64,000 bases of DNA from Micrasema longulum (GCA_022494885.1 JAGVSM010000256.1:122995-186994), one strand, 5' to 3'; counted from the first letter of the stretch, positions 12,840-25,920 are shown. Numbers and translations: made by a program. The notes: generated from the letters alone by a model not told the origin.

Positions 12840-13480
12840 GCTAAGATGGTAATAAATAAGGTTGCAAAAAAAATATCAATTTTGGGAAGGATCAGAAGAT
12901 TTATTGATAAGGACTCCTGCAAAACTATTTACAAAACAATTATTGAACCACACGTTAACTACTGTAGTAGCATTTTATTTTTATCAAACAAAGAAAACAT
13001 AGATAAACTAACTGAATTATAAAATAAAACCTTTAGAATCATTTTGAAAAAAAACAGATATACGAGGGTAAAGTCGATGGTAAATGAAATGAAATTATTA
13101 ACATGTAAAAAAAGAATATTTTACAATACAATGATATTTGTTCATAAAATTATAAACTCTAATAAAAAAAACAGAATTTTGGAAAAAAATTGATCGGAAC
13201 CAGCATGAACACGATCACAATACTAGAAAAGAACAAAATTAGACTTCCATTTAGGAAAAAGGCAAAGTCACAAAATTCAATTTTATTTAAAGCAATTAAA
13301 AAGTATTACGAAATGGAAAAAAATATTTATGAAGAAAAAACATATCAAAATTTAAAATAATGGTCAAGACATATATGATAAACAATTTATAAATTAAATA
13401 TATTTGCAATGTTATTATTAGAACACACATAACAATATGTATGATATGTGTGCCCTACTTTAAGATTTAAATAAATAAAT
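12840..13480 (+). mobile_element. LINE fragment, family L-C
   Basis: Frames encode KVAKKISILGRIRRF, TIYKTIIEPHVNYCSSILFL, then after a stop RIILKKNRYTRVKSMVNEMK, and finally LPFRKKAKSQNSILFKAIKK, an RT tail. It ends cctactttaagatttaaataaataaataa. A shorter copy of the same tail is at 30666-30850. Confidence 0.75.
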
Positions 13481-13838
13481 AAAGTGCTATTATCTCAGAT
13501 TACTTTTCTATAGCTGGCTGCTTACTGCAACCATGTTCAATAACGACTGCCAGGAGATTAAAAAAATTACGTTAACTGCCGATATGTTACGATATAAAAT
13601 ATGACAAAGGAGCGACTCAATTGTATCGGTTTGTGGTTATGAGTGTGTTGTTAAGTTTTTGTTAACTTCTTTTGAAGCACAGAACATATTAAGGAATGCC
13701 ATATTTGTCTAGTTTTTAGAGTTTCCTTTTTGTGCCCTTGCATCATGTATATGTAAACTTGCGAAACTTACTTTTTTGCTCAATTGTATTTAGTTAATTA
13801 AACACCGTATATGCATATACCGTTTACATGCTGTAGCT

Positions 13839-13955
13839 GACGCGCTACCAACGAGTTAGCGCGTCCACCACTTTTCACGAGGTCATCCCTTCCGCTGTTT
13901 GTAAGGCAGCGGAAACCGATGAACGAAACACGCACTGATTTCTCTGGAAACCAGA
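13839..13955. repeat. Three consecutive short GC-rich hairpins
   Basis: gacgcgcta/tagcgcgtc (13839-13865), tccgctg/cagcgga (13891-13913) and tctgg-aaa-ccaga (13943-13955) in AT-rich surroundings. The minus strand of the first has a box A-like gttggtagcgcg, so part may be a SINE head lacking box B. Confidence 0.4.
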
Positions 13956-14679
13956 TGAACTGTATTGACATTTTTCACATTAGCTAAATGAAGTTTAAAT
14001 TTGCTATTAAAGAAAAAGTTTAGGATTCTGACTGTTGTTTAAGTATATATGTTAATTTGTAAAAAGAGAAAAAGAAATGAATAAATAAATAGACGTCAAT
14101 TATACATATATTAACGTATGACTAGATATTTGTTTTCTATAGTTTTTATAATTTCAAATTTATTTTTTTAAAACTTTTTAGTACTTCATTTTTTAAAAAG
14201 GCTTATTATTTTATTTTTTACTCTCATATATTTTATTTTGAAAACGGTTGAGAGCCCCTGAGTTCTTAGTATACCTAGAGCATTCAATATACATTGCAAC
14301 GATAATAAAAAATCAATAATTTATAATTTTTGGTATTTCAAATATGCCGCGTTATCTTTATTTTATTTTTTTACCTAAGTATGTTAAGTATAAAAATCGC
14401 AAAGTTGTAATATAGTACAATTTATAAAACAACTGTGTAAAATGTGTAGAGATATTGTTATTATATTATTTCATAATTTTGTAATAGAACTCTGTTATGT
14501 TAAATTTATTTATATTTATGTTTATAAAAGGCGTTTGTGCCGTGTACACTAATAAATGAAGACCTCTTTTTAAATATTAAAAGAAAACAACATAATATTT
14601 TTTTTTATTTTTAAAAAGTAAAACCTAGCGTTATAAAAAAGAGAAAAAAATAGGTATAGTGTAACAATAATAGCATTTT

Positions 14680-15060
14680 ATGTGGCAAATATCCGTATAT
14701 TTTTGTACCTTTTACATACGACTTTGTACCCTTATGACTTTTGCTCAGAGGCATCTCTCATTTATCACACCTAGAGTGTTAAATATTTTGGAAGAGCGTA
14801 TTAAGCTCTTAAGGACAAAAACTATTTTCAAGAAAGGAGTTAAGGACTGGATTTTCTTTAGTGGGAGGGATTTGAGTGGGAAACTCCTTGATGATTTTTT
14901 TTTTCTTAAAATAAACTTATCTTCGAAAATCATGAAAATAGTATGTACAGTTCAATTTGAAATTATCAAAACAATTTTGATCTTGTGTTTGGTTCAGTAT
15001 GTATTTATGTATGAGAGAATTTGCAGTGAATTAATAAATTAGTAGCCTTATATAATGTTG
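14680..15060 (+). mobile_element. Probable LINE C-terminal remnant
   Basis: A 120-codon frame includes HLSFITPRVLNILEERIKLL and FKKGVKDWIF, resembling the Rx..F..PxxxNxLPxxIK..FKxxxKxWL ending of LINE proteins. No host-gene similarity recognised. Confidence 0.45.
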
Positions 15061-15499
15061 GAAATAAACTGGTTGCTGGGATTTAACCGACAACGAATTA
15101 TTACATTTTGAACACCTTCTACCGTGCCTCTTGAACCTCCTGACTTGGCCCAGTAAACACTAGAGACATTATCGCTGCAGATGAAAAATGGGTTCTGTAA
15201 CAAAGGACATTAACCCCCGCGAGTCCTAGCACCCCTCCCTTGGGCGGGGGCGCGGGGATGGCAGAGCACAATCAAATGGAAATTGATGGATCGGCTGGGT
15301 AGGTTATTCAGTCACAATCAAAACACGTCGCCACGAGCCTCCCAACCCTTCTTTATTATTATGGATAAATTATGTAGCGCCATTTTGTAAAAATCAACTC
15401 AAAGCTGCTGCACAATATATATCCCTACACGTTTTGCAGCTATAGAGCGTATGGAAAGTTGGGATTCTAGTTCCCCGTTTCCACTAACAATCAATTTTA

Positions 15500-15830
15500 A
15501 TTTCAGATGGAAACAAGATTAATAAAAAATATCATTACCATTATCATTCCATTTCCATGTGGAGCATATGGCCTCCACAATGGTCCTCCGGGCATCTCTG
15601 TCAGCTGCCAGCACCGGTGCGTCCTCCCGAGTCAGGACGCGTCCCGTAGTTCTGACATGATCTGCCGACAAAGAGTCAGCAGCGAACGTCCGGGACGTCA
15701 AAAACCTGATAAAGGTAGAGGAGGCCAGCCTGTTTAAGGCTCTCAGGAGGCATCCGCAGTATATGGCAAGCTAACTGAATCTCCTCCGCTTGATAACAGT
15801 TGCCACCGGATTTTGCAGCGTCCGTTCACT
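15500..15830 (-). mobile_element. LINE C-terminal remnant
   Basis: The minus strand reads IKRRRFSWL-like sequence then an RMPPE-type block near 15740-15780 and continues to LTREDAPVLAADRDARR. This matches the RRLxWLGHxxRMxxxR tail of R1/RTE-like LINEs with frame changes. Confidence 0.5.
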
Positions 15831-16523
15831 TATTACATCATTCCTTACATAATCAAACTGCCACTCACCCATTGTTTAATTAAATATATAATTAGTGATA
15901 AAATTACAGTTAGTGCACGTTGGTGCTAGCTTCTTATATAATGTGTTCTATCAGCACGTTGGTTTTATATTTTTACGTTACTACTATGGTAACGGGGTAT
16001 AGAGGTATTTGCATGTTAGTGTAATTAGCATCCAGAGGAGGAGACCGGTACGTCTCGGAACTGGTAGATATAGAAAAGTCGATAAGTGGTTACATCTAAG
16101 TATTGATTTATCTAAATGTTTTATCACATAGTTAATATTTCAAACCCCGTTTCTTCATACGACTGACTTTGAAATGTAGTTTGAATAATTTTTATGTGTC
16201 CTGCTCGGATTTTCCAAATTTTTACTTAAAATTCTTAAATTTCTTACATTTGTGTTCTCCCAAGATTTCCGAAGTACGATACTTAATGAGTTTGCGTTGC
16301 CTATTTCTTGTATAGAAATGTCAGGTTGATAAATGCTTGGAACGTTCAGAATGTTGAATATTTGTTTTTAGCTAGTTTCCTATGTCATTTAATTCTATAG
16401 CAAGGAGAGAAGAGAAACAGAGGCATTTCAACTCAAAATTACACTTCTTATATCCATAGATTTTTATTCATTTATCGTCAACTTTTATGAGGTACAGTAT
16501 ATAAATAACAGAGGTGCAATGTT

Positions 16524-16700
16524 TTGATTATGTCCAAATGCTTGCAGACTGGCTGGATTTCCTCTCTGGGGAGTTGTTCATATCTAAATTTGTTGCAACC
16601 GAAAGGGAAAACATTTTTGAGAAGGAATATAGAAGTCTACTTATTTACATGGCTTATGACCTTGGCTACAATAGTTTGGAGAAAAGAAGAAATGCATACT
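16524..16700 (-). repeat. Family R repeat fragment
   Basis: Minus-oriented piece: gtccaaatgcttgcagactg, tttcctctctggggag, aacatttttgagaaggaata. It gives rise to chance open frames here that are not genes. Confidence 0.6.
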
Positions 16701-16814
16701 TGCTTATGTATTTTTTCCGATTGATCCGTGGTATTACGATCAACATAGGTGTAACGGAGAGTATTTTTCTTTATGTTCCTAATGAAATAGACAGCTTAAG
16801 CTATTTTATTTTCC

Positions 16815-17080
16815 TGCTTGCAGAACCAACCTGCCGATGGTAATGCCAGTGGGAAGAGCAATGTTTTTACTCATCCGTATCTCTTAGGATATTGACATCT
16901 TTCATATTAGTGAAAAAAAGTTCAGAGGGTAGCATTCTTTCACTTTAATTGCTGGGTATTTTTATTTTACCATTTTTGAATATTTAAATTTTAATATTTT
17001 TTTTTTCGTTTTATGTATGCATTAAAATATTTTGTAATGTACATAAACGTTTATAAAATAAATAAATTGAAATTGAATTA
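16815..17080 (+). mobile_element. Possible LINE 3' remnant
   Basis: accaacctgccgatggtaat and agtgggaagagcaat match 6107-6140, and both end in aaataaataaa(t)ttgaa. Same decayed family. Confidence 0.45.
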
Positions 17081-17084
17081 TCCC

Positions 17085-17992
17085 ATCGTTGCCTAGTAGG
17101 TGAATTGGTTCAGCCGGATGAATCTCAACCACGTGATAAAGGTTTCAGCTCTTTGATTTCACAAAAGTCAATGCATGGAAGAGTTGAGGAGAGGTGGGTG
17201 TTCAGACATAGGCAGAATAGTAAATGTTACACAGATAAAGATGGATTACAATGAGGAAGTTCAGTGGTTTTTTATTTATTTTTTATTTGTTAATATACTA
17301 TTAAAGTAAGTTAATTTTGTTTTTTCATTTCTATATATCGTATTATCAGCGCTACGATTTTTTAAAGTTTTGTATTTCTGATATAACTCCGCGTGTAACG
17401 TCAGAGGTTCATTTCCGCTTATTCTCATTCAGTTCTTCCCATTGGTCCAAAAGCGACAAGCGGACCGGAAATCTTCCATGGCTCTCAGATCATAGGTTGA
17501 TTCACATGAACCAGTGACGTCATTCAAAGTAGTGCGTTTTTATTAAAATATTTTTTATTATTTTTTCCGTACATTTTCAAGAAACTTGGCAGTACAATTT
17601 AATGTTCTAATTTTTACCCCGCGCAAGAAAACATTTTTTGTATCCAATTTCCCGTAGAGCTGAAGTTCCTCATTGAAGTTATTTATTAGGTAGATACACA
17701 CGAGTTACATCCTTATAATTTTGTACAGAAGGAATTTACAATAGCGAACACTGGCGAGGGGCTGGTGGACGGGCGACAAGAAATGCCAAGATGAAATGTG
17801 AATGTCCTTCCGATGCACGACGTTTAATAACTTGTCCGAGCTGACGTTGCATCGGATAACGCGTTGCGGGCCAAGGCGCTGTTTGGCTCTGCCAACTTCA
17901 CGGCTTGTTGGTGATGCCCTCCACAAACCAACCAATGATAGGTCATAAGTCCTGTAAATGCCTAGACTTCCATATTCCCTTGGTTTTGTTTC
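17085..17992 (+). repeat. Family R repeat split by inserted sequence
   Basis: The 5' part (cgttgcctagtaggtgaatt to about 17235) and 3' part (accaatgataggtcataagt, 17919-17992) belong to one copy. The interior is MITE M1 (17250-17674) plus about 245 bases of other sequence. Confidence 0.6.
17250..17674. mobile_element. MITE family M1, copy 2
   Basis: aatgaggaagttcag at the left and ctgaagttcctcatt at the right, with internal blocks matching 8647-9058 throughout. Together with adjoining sequence to about 17918 it separates two halves of a family R repeat (17085-17235 and 17919-17992). Confidence 0.8.
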
Positions 17993-18332
17993 TATTCTTT
18001 TCTTTCCCTCTCGTTTGCAACATATTTAAACATAGGTACAGTTCTGTGATTGGAAACAAATTACTGGACTGAGTGTTTTCGACTGGGTAGCTACAGTTTG
18101 CTTATCACTCTTGGGTAAATATCACAACAAGATGTTTTGTTTTTTCGTACTATTAATGTTCTCGTGTGTATAGTGTACAAATATATCCAGTGTCGAAATG
18201 TTTCGTAAACATCATCCTTCTTAAAGTTCTATTCGTTTCGGGGTGAGACGACATAGGGTAACGCAGTCTTAAGATGACCAAAGTGTAAAAAAAATTGTGC
18301 GTAAGTTTTTTTTACCTTATTCTTTCCTCAAC

Positions 18333-19115
18333 AATATTTTGAGTTTGTCCAAATTTTTGTAGACAAGGACTGGATTCAACTCCCTGGGAGCTGTTTATGT
18401 TAACATATTACAACAGAGATGAAGAACATTTAAGAGAAGGTAATATAGAAGTCCAGGCATCTACAGGGCTTATGACCTGTCAATGGCTGGTTTAAGTGGC
18501 CACTTTACACACTGTGTAACATTCACCATTCTGCCCATATATGAACATCTATATTCCTTAAATTATTTCATCTGTTGATGTTTGTGAAGTTATAGAGCTG
18601 AAACCTTTATTTATGCGGGTGAGATTCATCTAATTGAAATATTTCACCTACATACTAGGCATATTACTATATTACCTTCTCTTAAATGTTCTTCATCTCT
18701 GTTGTAATATGTTAATATAAACAGCTCCTCAGGGAGTTGAATCCAGTCCTTGTCTACAAAAATTTGGACAAACTCAAAATATTGTTGATAAATTACCTGG
18801 TCCATGAAGAAGTATAGAAACTGAAAAAATAATATTTTCAGGCGTTGCCTAGTCTAGTATGTAGGTGAAATAATTCAATTAGATGAATCTCACCCGCATA
18901 AATAAAGGTTTCAACTCTTTAACTTCACAAACATCAACAGATGAAAGAATTGAACGAACATAGATGTTCAAATATAGGCAGAATGGTGAATGTTACACAG
19001 TGTGTAAAGTGGCCACTTAAACCAGCCATTGACAGGTCATAAGCCCTGTAGATGCCTGGACTTCTATATTACCTTCTCTTGAATGTTCTTCATCTCTGTT
19101 GTAATATGTTAATTA
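18333..19115. repeat. Family R repeat, inverted pair plus forward copy
   Basis: About 18336-18665 is a minus-oriented copy and 18666-19115 a plus-oriented copy. The outer arms (ttgagtttgtccaaattttt through agaaggtaatat, and its mirror at about 18672-18787) form a long near-perfect inverted repeat with about 120-base arms. Landmarks of the family are cgttgcctagtatgtaggtg, gtggccacttaaaccagcc, ttcttcatctctgttgtaat and ggatttgg-type outer ends. Noncoding. Confidence 0.75.
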
Positions 19116-19399
19116 TTCTTTCCTTTTTCTTTGTTCGTTTAAAGTTCCGCTTTGGAACACAGGCAGGTCTTTTATGCCATCTTTAGACACTCGATCTATA
19201 AAATTTTACAATAGTTGTATAAAGAGGTTGCGAGTAAAACTATCTTCTCACGGAAAAGAAATGTAGCTGTTATTTGTAAAGTTAAATAACTGCCCAGAGC
19301 TCGTTCTTATGAACTCTCATCAATACATCTACTTAAGAAATATACCACAAATCACAGCTTATGATACCAAAACAATTATACGATAAAACAATACTCACT

Positions 19400-19985
19400 T
19401 ACAGATTCAAAAACTACTCTTACTCGAATGAAAGACATAACCTCTAAAATACAAATAATTGAATCACTAGATCCTCAACACAAAGACAATTTTAAACAAA
19501 TACAAACTTTTACTGTACCACTTTCGGATAAAGGGATTTTGAGTATTATTCAATTAAAATCTATAAGCTACTTCCACTATCTATTAAAAACAATTAGTAT
19601 CGAGAAAATGTTTAAAAAGGCTATAAAAAATGGATAGTGGAGCAAGGTCGAAGTATAATGGATTGTCTCATTCGCCCAAACGAATATTAAATCAACTGCT
19701 CCACAAGTGTATAGCTTATGTAAGGTTTTTGTTCTTTCATTGTGCGTTTTGTAATATAAATAATACAGATGTACCAAAATTAATTATAAACATAAATATG
19801 TAGTGTTTAAAAATGTCTGAACCTTTTGTTAATTATTTCTGTTTATTAAGTTAGTCTTTTTTGTTTATTGTCAAATTTAAAAGTGTCCTCGGCACAGGTA
19901 GCACCCCAGTGAGGTCACATTATTTTCATTAAAAATTATAGTTTGTAAGACAAAAAATATGAATGAATAAAATAAAAAAATACCC
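19400..19985 (+). mobile_element. LINE C-terminus and 3' end
   Basis: Overlapping frames give SIIQLKSISYFHYLLKTIS and, shifted by one base, YKLLPLSIKNN..KKAIKKWI, a LINE tail. The 3' UTR gtgtcctcggcacaggtagc..tgaatgaataaaataaa is shared with 37075-37165 (minus). Confidence 0.6.
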
Positions 19986-20114
19986 ACTAATGTCGATAAA
20001 AGTTTTCGCAAAAGATGATTTCACGTAGACTCTGATTCTACCAATGAAGATATGACCCAATACGATGATCCACAGTGCATTATATTTATTGTTATGAGGC
20101 GGGTAATGGTTTCA

Positions 20115-20235
20115 TGATTAGTCTGAAGATCCAAGTTTGCTCTACTACAACTTGTTTCCTATTTTTTATCACGGTTATTTACGACTAAATGAAAATGGTC
20201 CCAATATTTTAATATTTGGTTTAATTATATTAACG
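20115..20235 (+). repeat. SINE family S1 tail
   Basis: ctctactacaacttg, ttatttacgactaaatgaaa and atggtcccaatattttaata align to the S1 body. The head is not recognisable. Confidence 0.45.
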
Positions 20236-21639
20236 AAGATATTCTTTTTTTTTTAATATTTAAAAAAAAAAGATTTGTGACTTTCAGTTTTTATCAATTT
20301 TGTGCAAGATGGTGCCATACATTGTGAGCTGATATACTATCAAAAACTTAAGTATTTATCTGTAAATTGAGGGTACTGTTTGCAATCTCAGTTAAATCCA
20401 TATTTCTTTGTTTTGTGCAAATCACAAAAAAACTGATTAAATAATGGCTTCAACGTTTTTTTATATTTCATTTTTTTATTAAAACCAGTTAATATTTTAT
20501 ATGTAACTTGTGATGAAGCAATCATGATTATGTCATGAAACATAAGTGAAATAATTTATTTAATTTTAGATTGACAACTTTGCAATACTCAAGTAGAGGT
20601 TGCCATGTTTGCAACGAACTTAATGATTTGAAAATCAGATTCTCATAAACAAAGCCGTATTTTGAACTTACAACGTTATAATTATTGTAAACAATTGTTT
20701 TCTGAATAAGTTTCAATTCATATCTTTCGGATTTTTCCAGGTTTGCAAGTAATATCCTCAATATCTGTCATCTTAGATGGATGTATGTTATCTTAAGAAC
20801 ATCGAAAATATTTTGTTTTTTATAATTACCGTAATTCTACCCTAAAGATTAACGTGCACAATTTTATATAAAACAAATATTATAGTTTTGTTACTTGAAA
20901 TAATTGTTAAACATCCATTTTTTAAAAAGTATGTCATCCTAAGCAGAATTACCCTACTACAGAGCCGACTAGAGAATAATATAAATGTGTCACTGTCAAC
21001 TCCATTCAGCCAAACCTTATGCCACTTTACACGGACTGGCTGACTGGAGGCTGTAGCTGTAGACTTTAGGCGCTTTCGGGATGCCGTAGAATGGTGTAGA
21101 CACAACGCACAATATTATATGAACGTACATCATACCGCCATAATGGTTCTAGGAAATGGTAAAATGGCGCATCACATCAATCTTTCATTACAAGCCATCG
21201 CATTATAATATTGCCTGATGCTGGAATGATTTGTCATAACAAATGAATTTCCCACCATTTGGTTGTAACATTGTACCTGTTTGTCTTTGTGTAATTTACA
21301 GTTGTATGTACAAGGTATCAACTCGGAGCAACACTAAAAAAGAGTTGAAAAAGATTGACAGTGAATGAAAATGTATAGATCGGCAATCCATCACGGCGTA
21401 TGTAACGTCACTACCCAAGTAAGTCATACAGTTATGCCATTCGGTGGTAAATATATTCAAACATTAGTAATAAAATTTTTTTTTTTAAAAAAACACTATT
21501 CGCAATTGTAAAGTATTGTAATGTTTTTTTTAATAGGTTTTCTTCTCTCTCCTCAACAGTGGTCAAATTTGTCTTACGCGGTGATGGATTTCCGTCGACG
21601 ATTTGTGGTATGGATCTTTCGACGTAGGTAGTATAGATC

Positions 21640-21722
21640 GATTGCTCCCGTGGTGTAGCGGTCGAGACCCTTGACTCACGCGCGGAAGGTTCCGGATTGA
21701 TTTCATGTAAGAACACATAAAT
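21640..21722 (+). repeat. tRNA-like SINE head
   Basis: gctcccgtggtgtagcggtc resembles box A and ggttccggattgatttcatg a degraded box B. Probably a SINE head; no intact cloverleaf acceptor stem was found. Confidence 0.4.
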
Positions 21723-21779
21723 TAAACGCGATTTACCGGGTGTTCTGCGCCGTAATTCGCCACTATAGTTGGGCCTTCT

Positions 21780-22450
21780 GACCTGTTGTTGGCTGGTTTA
21801 AGTGGCCACTTTACGCACTGTCTAACAATCACCATTCTGCCCATATCTGAATACCTATATTCCTTTAATTCTTTCATATATTGATGTTTGTGAAGTTAAA
21901 GAGCTGAAACCTTTATTTATGCGGGTGAGATTCATCTAATTAATCAAGGCAATGCATGAAAATGTTATTTTTTTTAAATTTCTATACTTCTCCATAGACC
22001 AGGTGAACATATTCTGAGTTTGTCCGAATTTTAGTAGACAAAAACTGGATTCAAGGGAGTTGAATTCAAGGGAACTTATAAGTATAAAAAAAATAATGTT
22101 TTCAGGCGTTGCCTAGTAGGTAATTTGGTTCAGCCGGATGAATCTCACCCGCGTAATAAAGGTTTCAACTCTTTTACTTCACAAAAGTTAACAGATGGAA
22201 GAGTTTAGGAAATGTGGATGTACAAACATGGGCAGAATGGTGAATGTTACACAGTGTGTAAAGTGGCCACTTAAACCAGCCAATGAGGTCATAAGCCCTG
22301 TAAATGCCTAGACTTCCATATTCCCTTCTCAAAAATGTTTTCTCTCTCTGTTGAAATGAATTTTAATATGAATAACTCCCTAGGGAGGAAATCCAGCCAG
22401 TCTGCAAGCATTTGGACATGCTCAAACATTGTTGAACATGCTCAGGGTAA
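21780..22450. repeat. Family R repeats, head-to-head pair
   Basis: A minus-oriented copy (about 21780-22080, with ggctggtttaagtggccact) is followed directly by a plus-oriented copy (about 22095-22450, with gtggccacttaaaccagcc). Same sequence family as 18333-19115. Confidence 0.7.
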
Positions 22451-23790
22451 TTAAAAGAAAGAAAAACAGTATTTTAAGTATGTTATCTTCAAATGTCGAA
22501 AAAGCAATATTGAGAGAAAATTTTAAACCTAAAGTGGTTAAAAAAGTCATTTATATTAAGTTAAGTTAGGTGTCTAATTAATAATATCTAATAATGCGAA
22601 TCAAAATCATATAAATGTTTCCTGCTTGCTATATTTTGTATTTCGTGTCAACATGTTGAAATTGAACGGTGTCCATTAGTAAATAAATAAACCAATGCCA
22701 TAGTAGGTACTATACACTATACAGTATCATGTTCGGATGAGAGTAAAATGAATTTAACATGACCTAAGTTAGGTATCAAATTTATAGCACCTGTGTTCAG
22801 GAATCTGTTGTATCAGTTTTCTCTCGAGTCCGGGTGCTTTTATTTTTCAAGTGATTTTTCTCTCTCTCGAAGGAATGGAAGGTTCTAAAACTGCTCTTTC
22901 CAATAAATAAAAACGTTTCTCCGGATTCCTTGCACCTCGAATATCGCAATCTCCTCGAGAGATTAAGCAATGTTTACAGAAGGTTAGACGCGGGTTCTTA
23001 GTTTCGTCTTCACACCGCACGTCCTAGATTTTAGCCTTACACCAAATTTAGCCAGCCGTATATCATCATACCCGATGGTTCATATGGCACCGACCATCTA
23101 TTACACGAAGCTGAGTGATGATAATTCTCAGATTTTCAAGGCGGTTCTGATGCACATTGATTTTTTTCTGTGCCGCGTGTCAATGGCCCAGAAAAAGTCA
23201 ATGTGCTTGCGTGGAGTGATAAATATTATGCTTCAGTAGATCCATCACAATGAACAATAATGAACATGCTTAAGTTATCGCAATCATAAGTCAACGCGTG
23301 TGTAATCTCTAAGTCAACGCTCGTGTCGGTTCGTTTTTTGTTTTCGTCGTAAATAAATGCAGTTCATAAGCAAAAAATCGGCCTTTACTATAAAAAATAA
23401 TTCAATATATTGCATTTGCAAAATAGTAAGGAGTATCTAATACAAAAAAGTGAAAATTAAATTACAATAACTATGGCGACTTCTTTTCTTGACATTTGGC
23501 TTGCCAACCGCTGGCTAAATGCAATAAATAACATGATTTCTAATAAATAAATAAATAAACATAGCCATTTTGGAATATTTTCCATATTTACACCAGTGAA
23601 ATTCAAATATGTGATTGAGCAGCAGGATTGTACGTCGCGAAACGTAAACATTAATTGACATTTAATAGTAGGTGTTCACGGATGTTCCATTGTGATCGCG
23701 AATACGATAAACAAATGGTGAGAAATTGTTATTATTAAGCACGTCGATAGTTATTTGTGATTGAGCTATATAATAGCTACAAACAAGAAA
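22451..23790. other. Noncoding, unassigned
   Basis: AT-rich with a somewhat GC-richer patch at 22920-23240 but no splice-bounded frame or known repeat. Confidence 0.4.
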
Positions 23791-23823
23791 AAGAAGGACT
23801 AACATATTATGTTAGTCCTTCTT
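23791..23823. repeat. Perfect 14-bp hairpin
   Basis: aagaaggactaaca (23791-23804), loop tatta, then the exact complement tgttagtccttctt (23810-23823). Not a recognised terminator or RNA. Confidence 0.7.
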
Positions 23824-25010
23824 CTTCTTATTCATTTGCTCTTGATAAGCTGTCGTGGGGGGAAGCACGTCGTTAAGATCGGCTTCAATTTTCAATGCTT
23901 CCGGAAGCCTCCTGAAGAGAAACGCCAGTCACTTTCGTCACAGAGTCTGCCCATCTATGATGCCAGTCCAGGGACAATGAAATATTTGAGAGGAAAATAA
24001 CCTTTAAAACCAATATTTTATATCAACCTTACCAGGAGTCCAACCCCAATAGGACCTCGAACGTGACAGGTGAACTCCCCTCGACTTTGTATCGAATACA
24101 CTCGTCGAGGGTTCTAAGTATATCTCACATGGAACAGTATTCTTCATCTGCCTGGAGATAAACTATATATTATAGCTCAGCCACATACTAACCACGAGAA
24201 AAATAGAAAAAAATCGTCAATTTTTTTTATTGGTTGGTTGGAAGAAATTGCCATTTGGCAATAAACTCACCAATGTACTCATGTATATTATGTGCTAGAA
24301 ATGAAAAAAGTAAAGATAAAAATAAATTATTTTTATTTAAAACATTAACTTTGTGGTCAAACACTTTATTAAATGTAAAGAATTGTATGCAACTACCAAC
24401 CGACTTTTCCATGTCTACCGGTTTCTTAGCGCATCCGTCTTTTCGTCTGACAACCGCCTTAAAACCGGTAGACGTAAAAACGTCGGTAAGTGGTTATGTA
24501 AAAATATTAACTAACATTCAATTGATCAAATACATACACGTTTTTTGTCTAATCTACAAAGCTCGATGAAAACTTTTTAGCCTCGAGTTTCCAGAAAACT
24601 TTAGTTTGATAATACGAAGCGGACAGCAGGTAACAGGCGCACCTGCTAGTGCAAGTTATAATTTAATTAGTATTTAACTAACCGTTCAGCTCGCAACGCC
24701 GAGTTTCAGATTGATAATAAAACAGTTTTTAGCATAGTTTACTACTGTCAAAACTAAAATCGGACGAATCCATGCGAAAAATATTATTATGTTGTGAAAG
24801 TCAAATAAAAATTTCAAAAATGTATAATAAATTATTTAGTTCATTCTAATTATTCAATTAAGCCTATTATAAGGGAAATTATTTATGCATTTTGAAGGAC
24901 TCCGTATTATTAAAATCTTAATATTTAAATTCAACACCGATTGACATCTACTAATTTTGTTTATCAAAACGAAAAATCTGACACTAAGGAAATATCACTT
25001 CTTCGCAGTC

Positions 25011-25690
25011 TCAACTCTGAAGATTGGTTTGCAGCAAAGTCCTGCATCTCGTCCTCCATTGGTCTCTATTTTCCGCAGCCCTCTTCAGCTCGGCATATGA
25101 GGCGCAGTTTAAATCTTCGCACACTTGCTCCAAATATTCCCGTCGGGGGCGCCCTTTATAATTTGTCCCCTCAGCCATTCCCTCTATGATGTCGTGCAGG
25201 AGACCCTCATGGCGCATAATGTGGCCGATCCATCGGATTTGCCTCTCTGAGATGGTTTTGATTAGGTGCCTACCTTCTTCGATTCTGTTGAGAACCTCGT
25301 CATTAGCGATGTGGTCTCTCTAGCAAATTCCTAATATTTTTCTGTAGCACCACATCTCGAAGGCCTCTAGTCTTTTTTTATCTCTTTCGGTAAGGCACCA
25401 TGTCTCAGAACCGTACATCAATATGCTCCATACATATGTCTTGGCAAGTTGCTTGCGGAGTTTTAGATTGATATTATTCGACTAAAAAATCTTCGATTTT
25501 TGTTAAACGCAAGCCTCGCTCGGTGAATGCGGCAGTCGACTTCTCTTTTTGTTCTCTCATCCCAGGTGATCCTGCTTCCAAGGTACACAAACTCTTTCGC
25601 GTTTTTCAGAGTTGCTCCTGACATTACTATATTCATTCGTTGCTCATTACGGGCCACAGTCATTACTTTGGTTTTGCTCCTGTTATATCA
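25011..25690 (-). mobile_element. RTE/BovB-like LINE fragment
   Basis: The minus strand encodes broken reverse-transcriptase C-terminal sequence: NAKEFVYLGSRITWDERTKR, EVDCRIHRARLAFNK, then in other frames GKSDGSATLCAMR and GRPRREYLEQVCEDL..ENRDQWRTRC. At least two frame changes; inactive. Confidence 0.75.
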
Positions 25691-25920
25691 CAATATCACA
25701 TACTACGATTACTCTACTCCACTTGTTTACCTTAATGAGATATTTTACCTGAGACCAGCCATTGAGTCAAAAACATTCATTTCATTTCACAAACAAAAAT
25801 GTTATAATAATAAAAATACATGTATAGTTTTATTCCACAATGACCGACATTGTCAGACTGGTGGGAGACTAAACAAATGTCTTTGTTACATACAAGTGCA
25901 AGCAGGGGTTGTAAATTATA

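Noticed and set aside
16514..16843. 109-codon frame as a host gene
   Set aside because: Overlaps a family R repeat fragment and a LINE-like tail; no protein features.
20842..21105. 87-codon minus-strand frame
   Set aside because: Somewhat GC-rich at its start, but no recognised motif, splice context or family; not supported as a gene.
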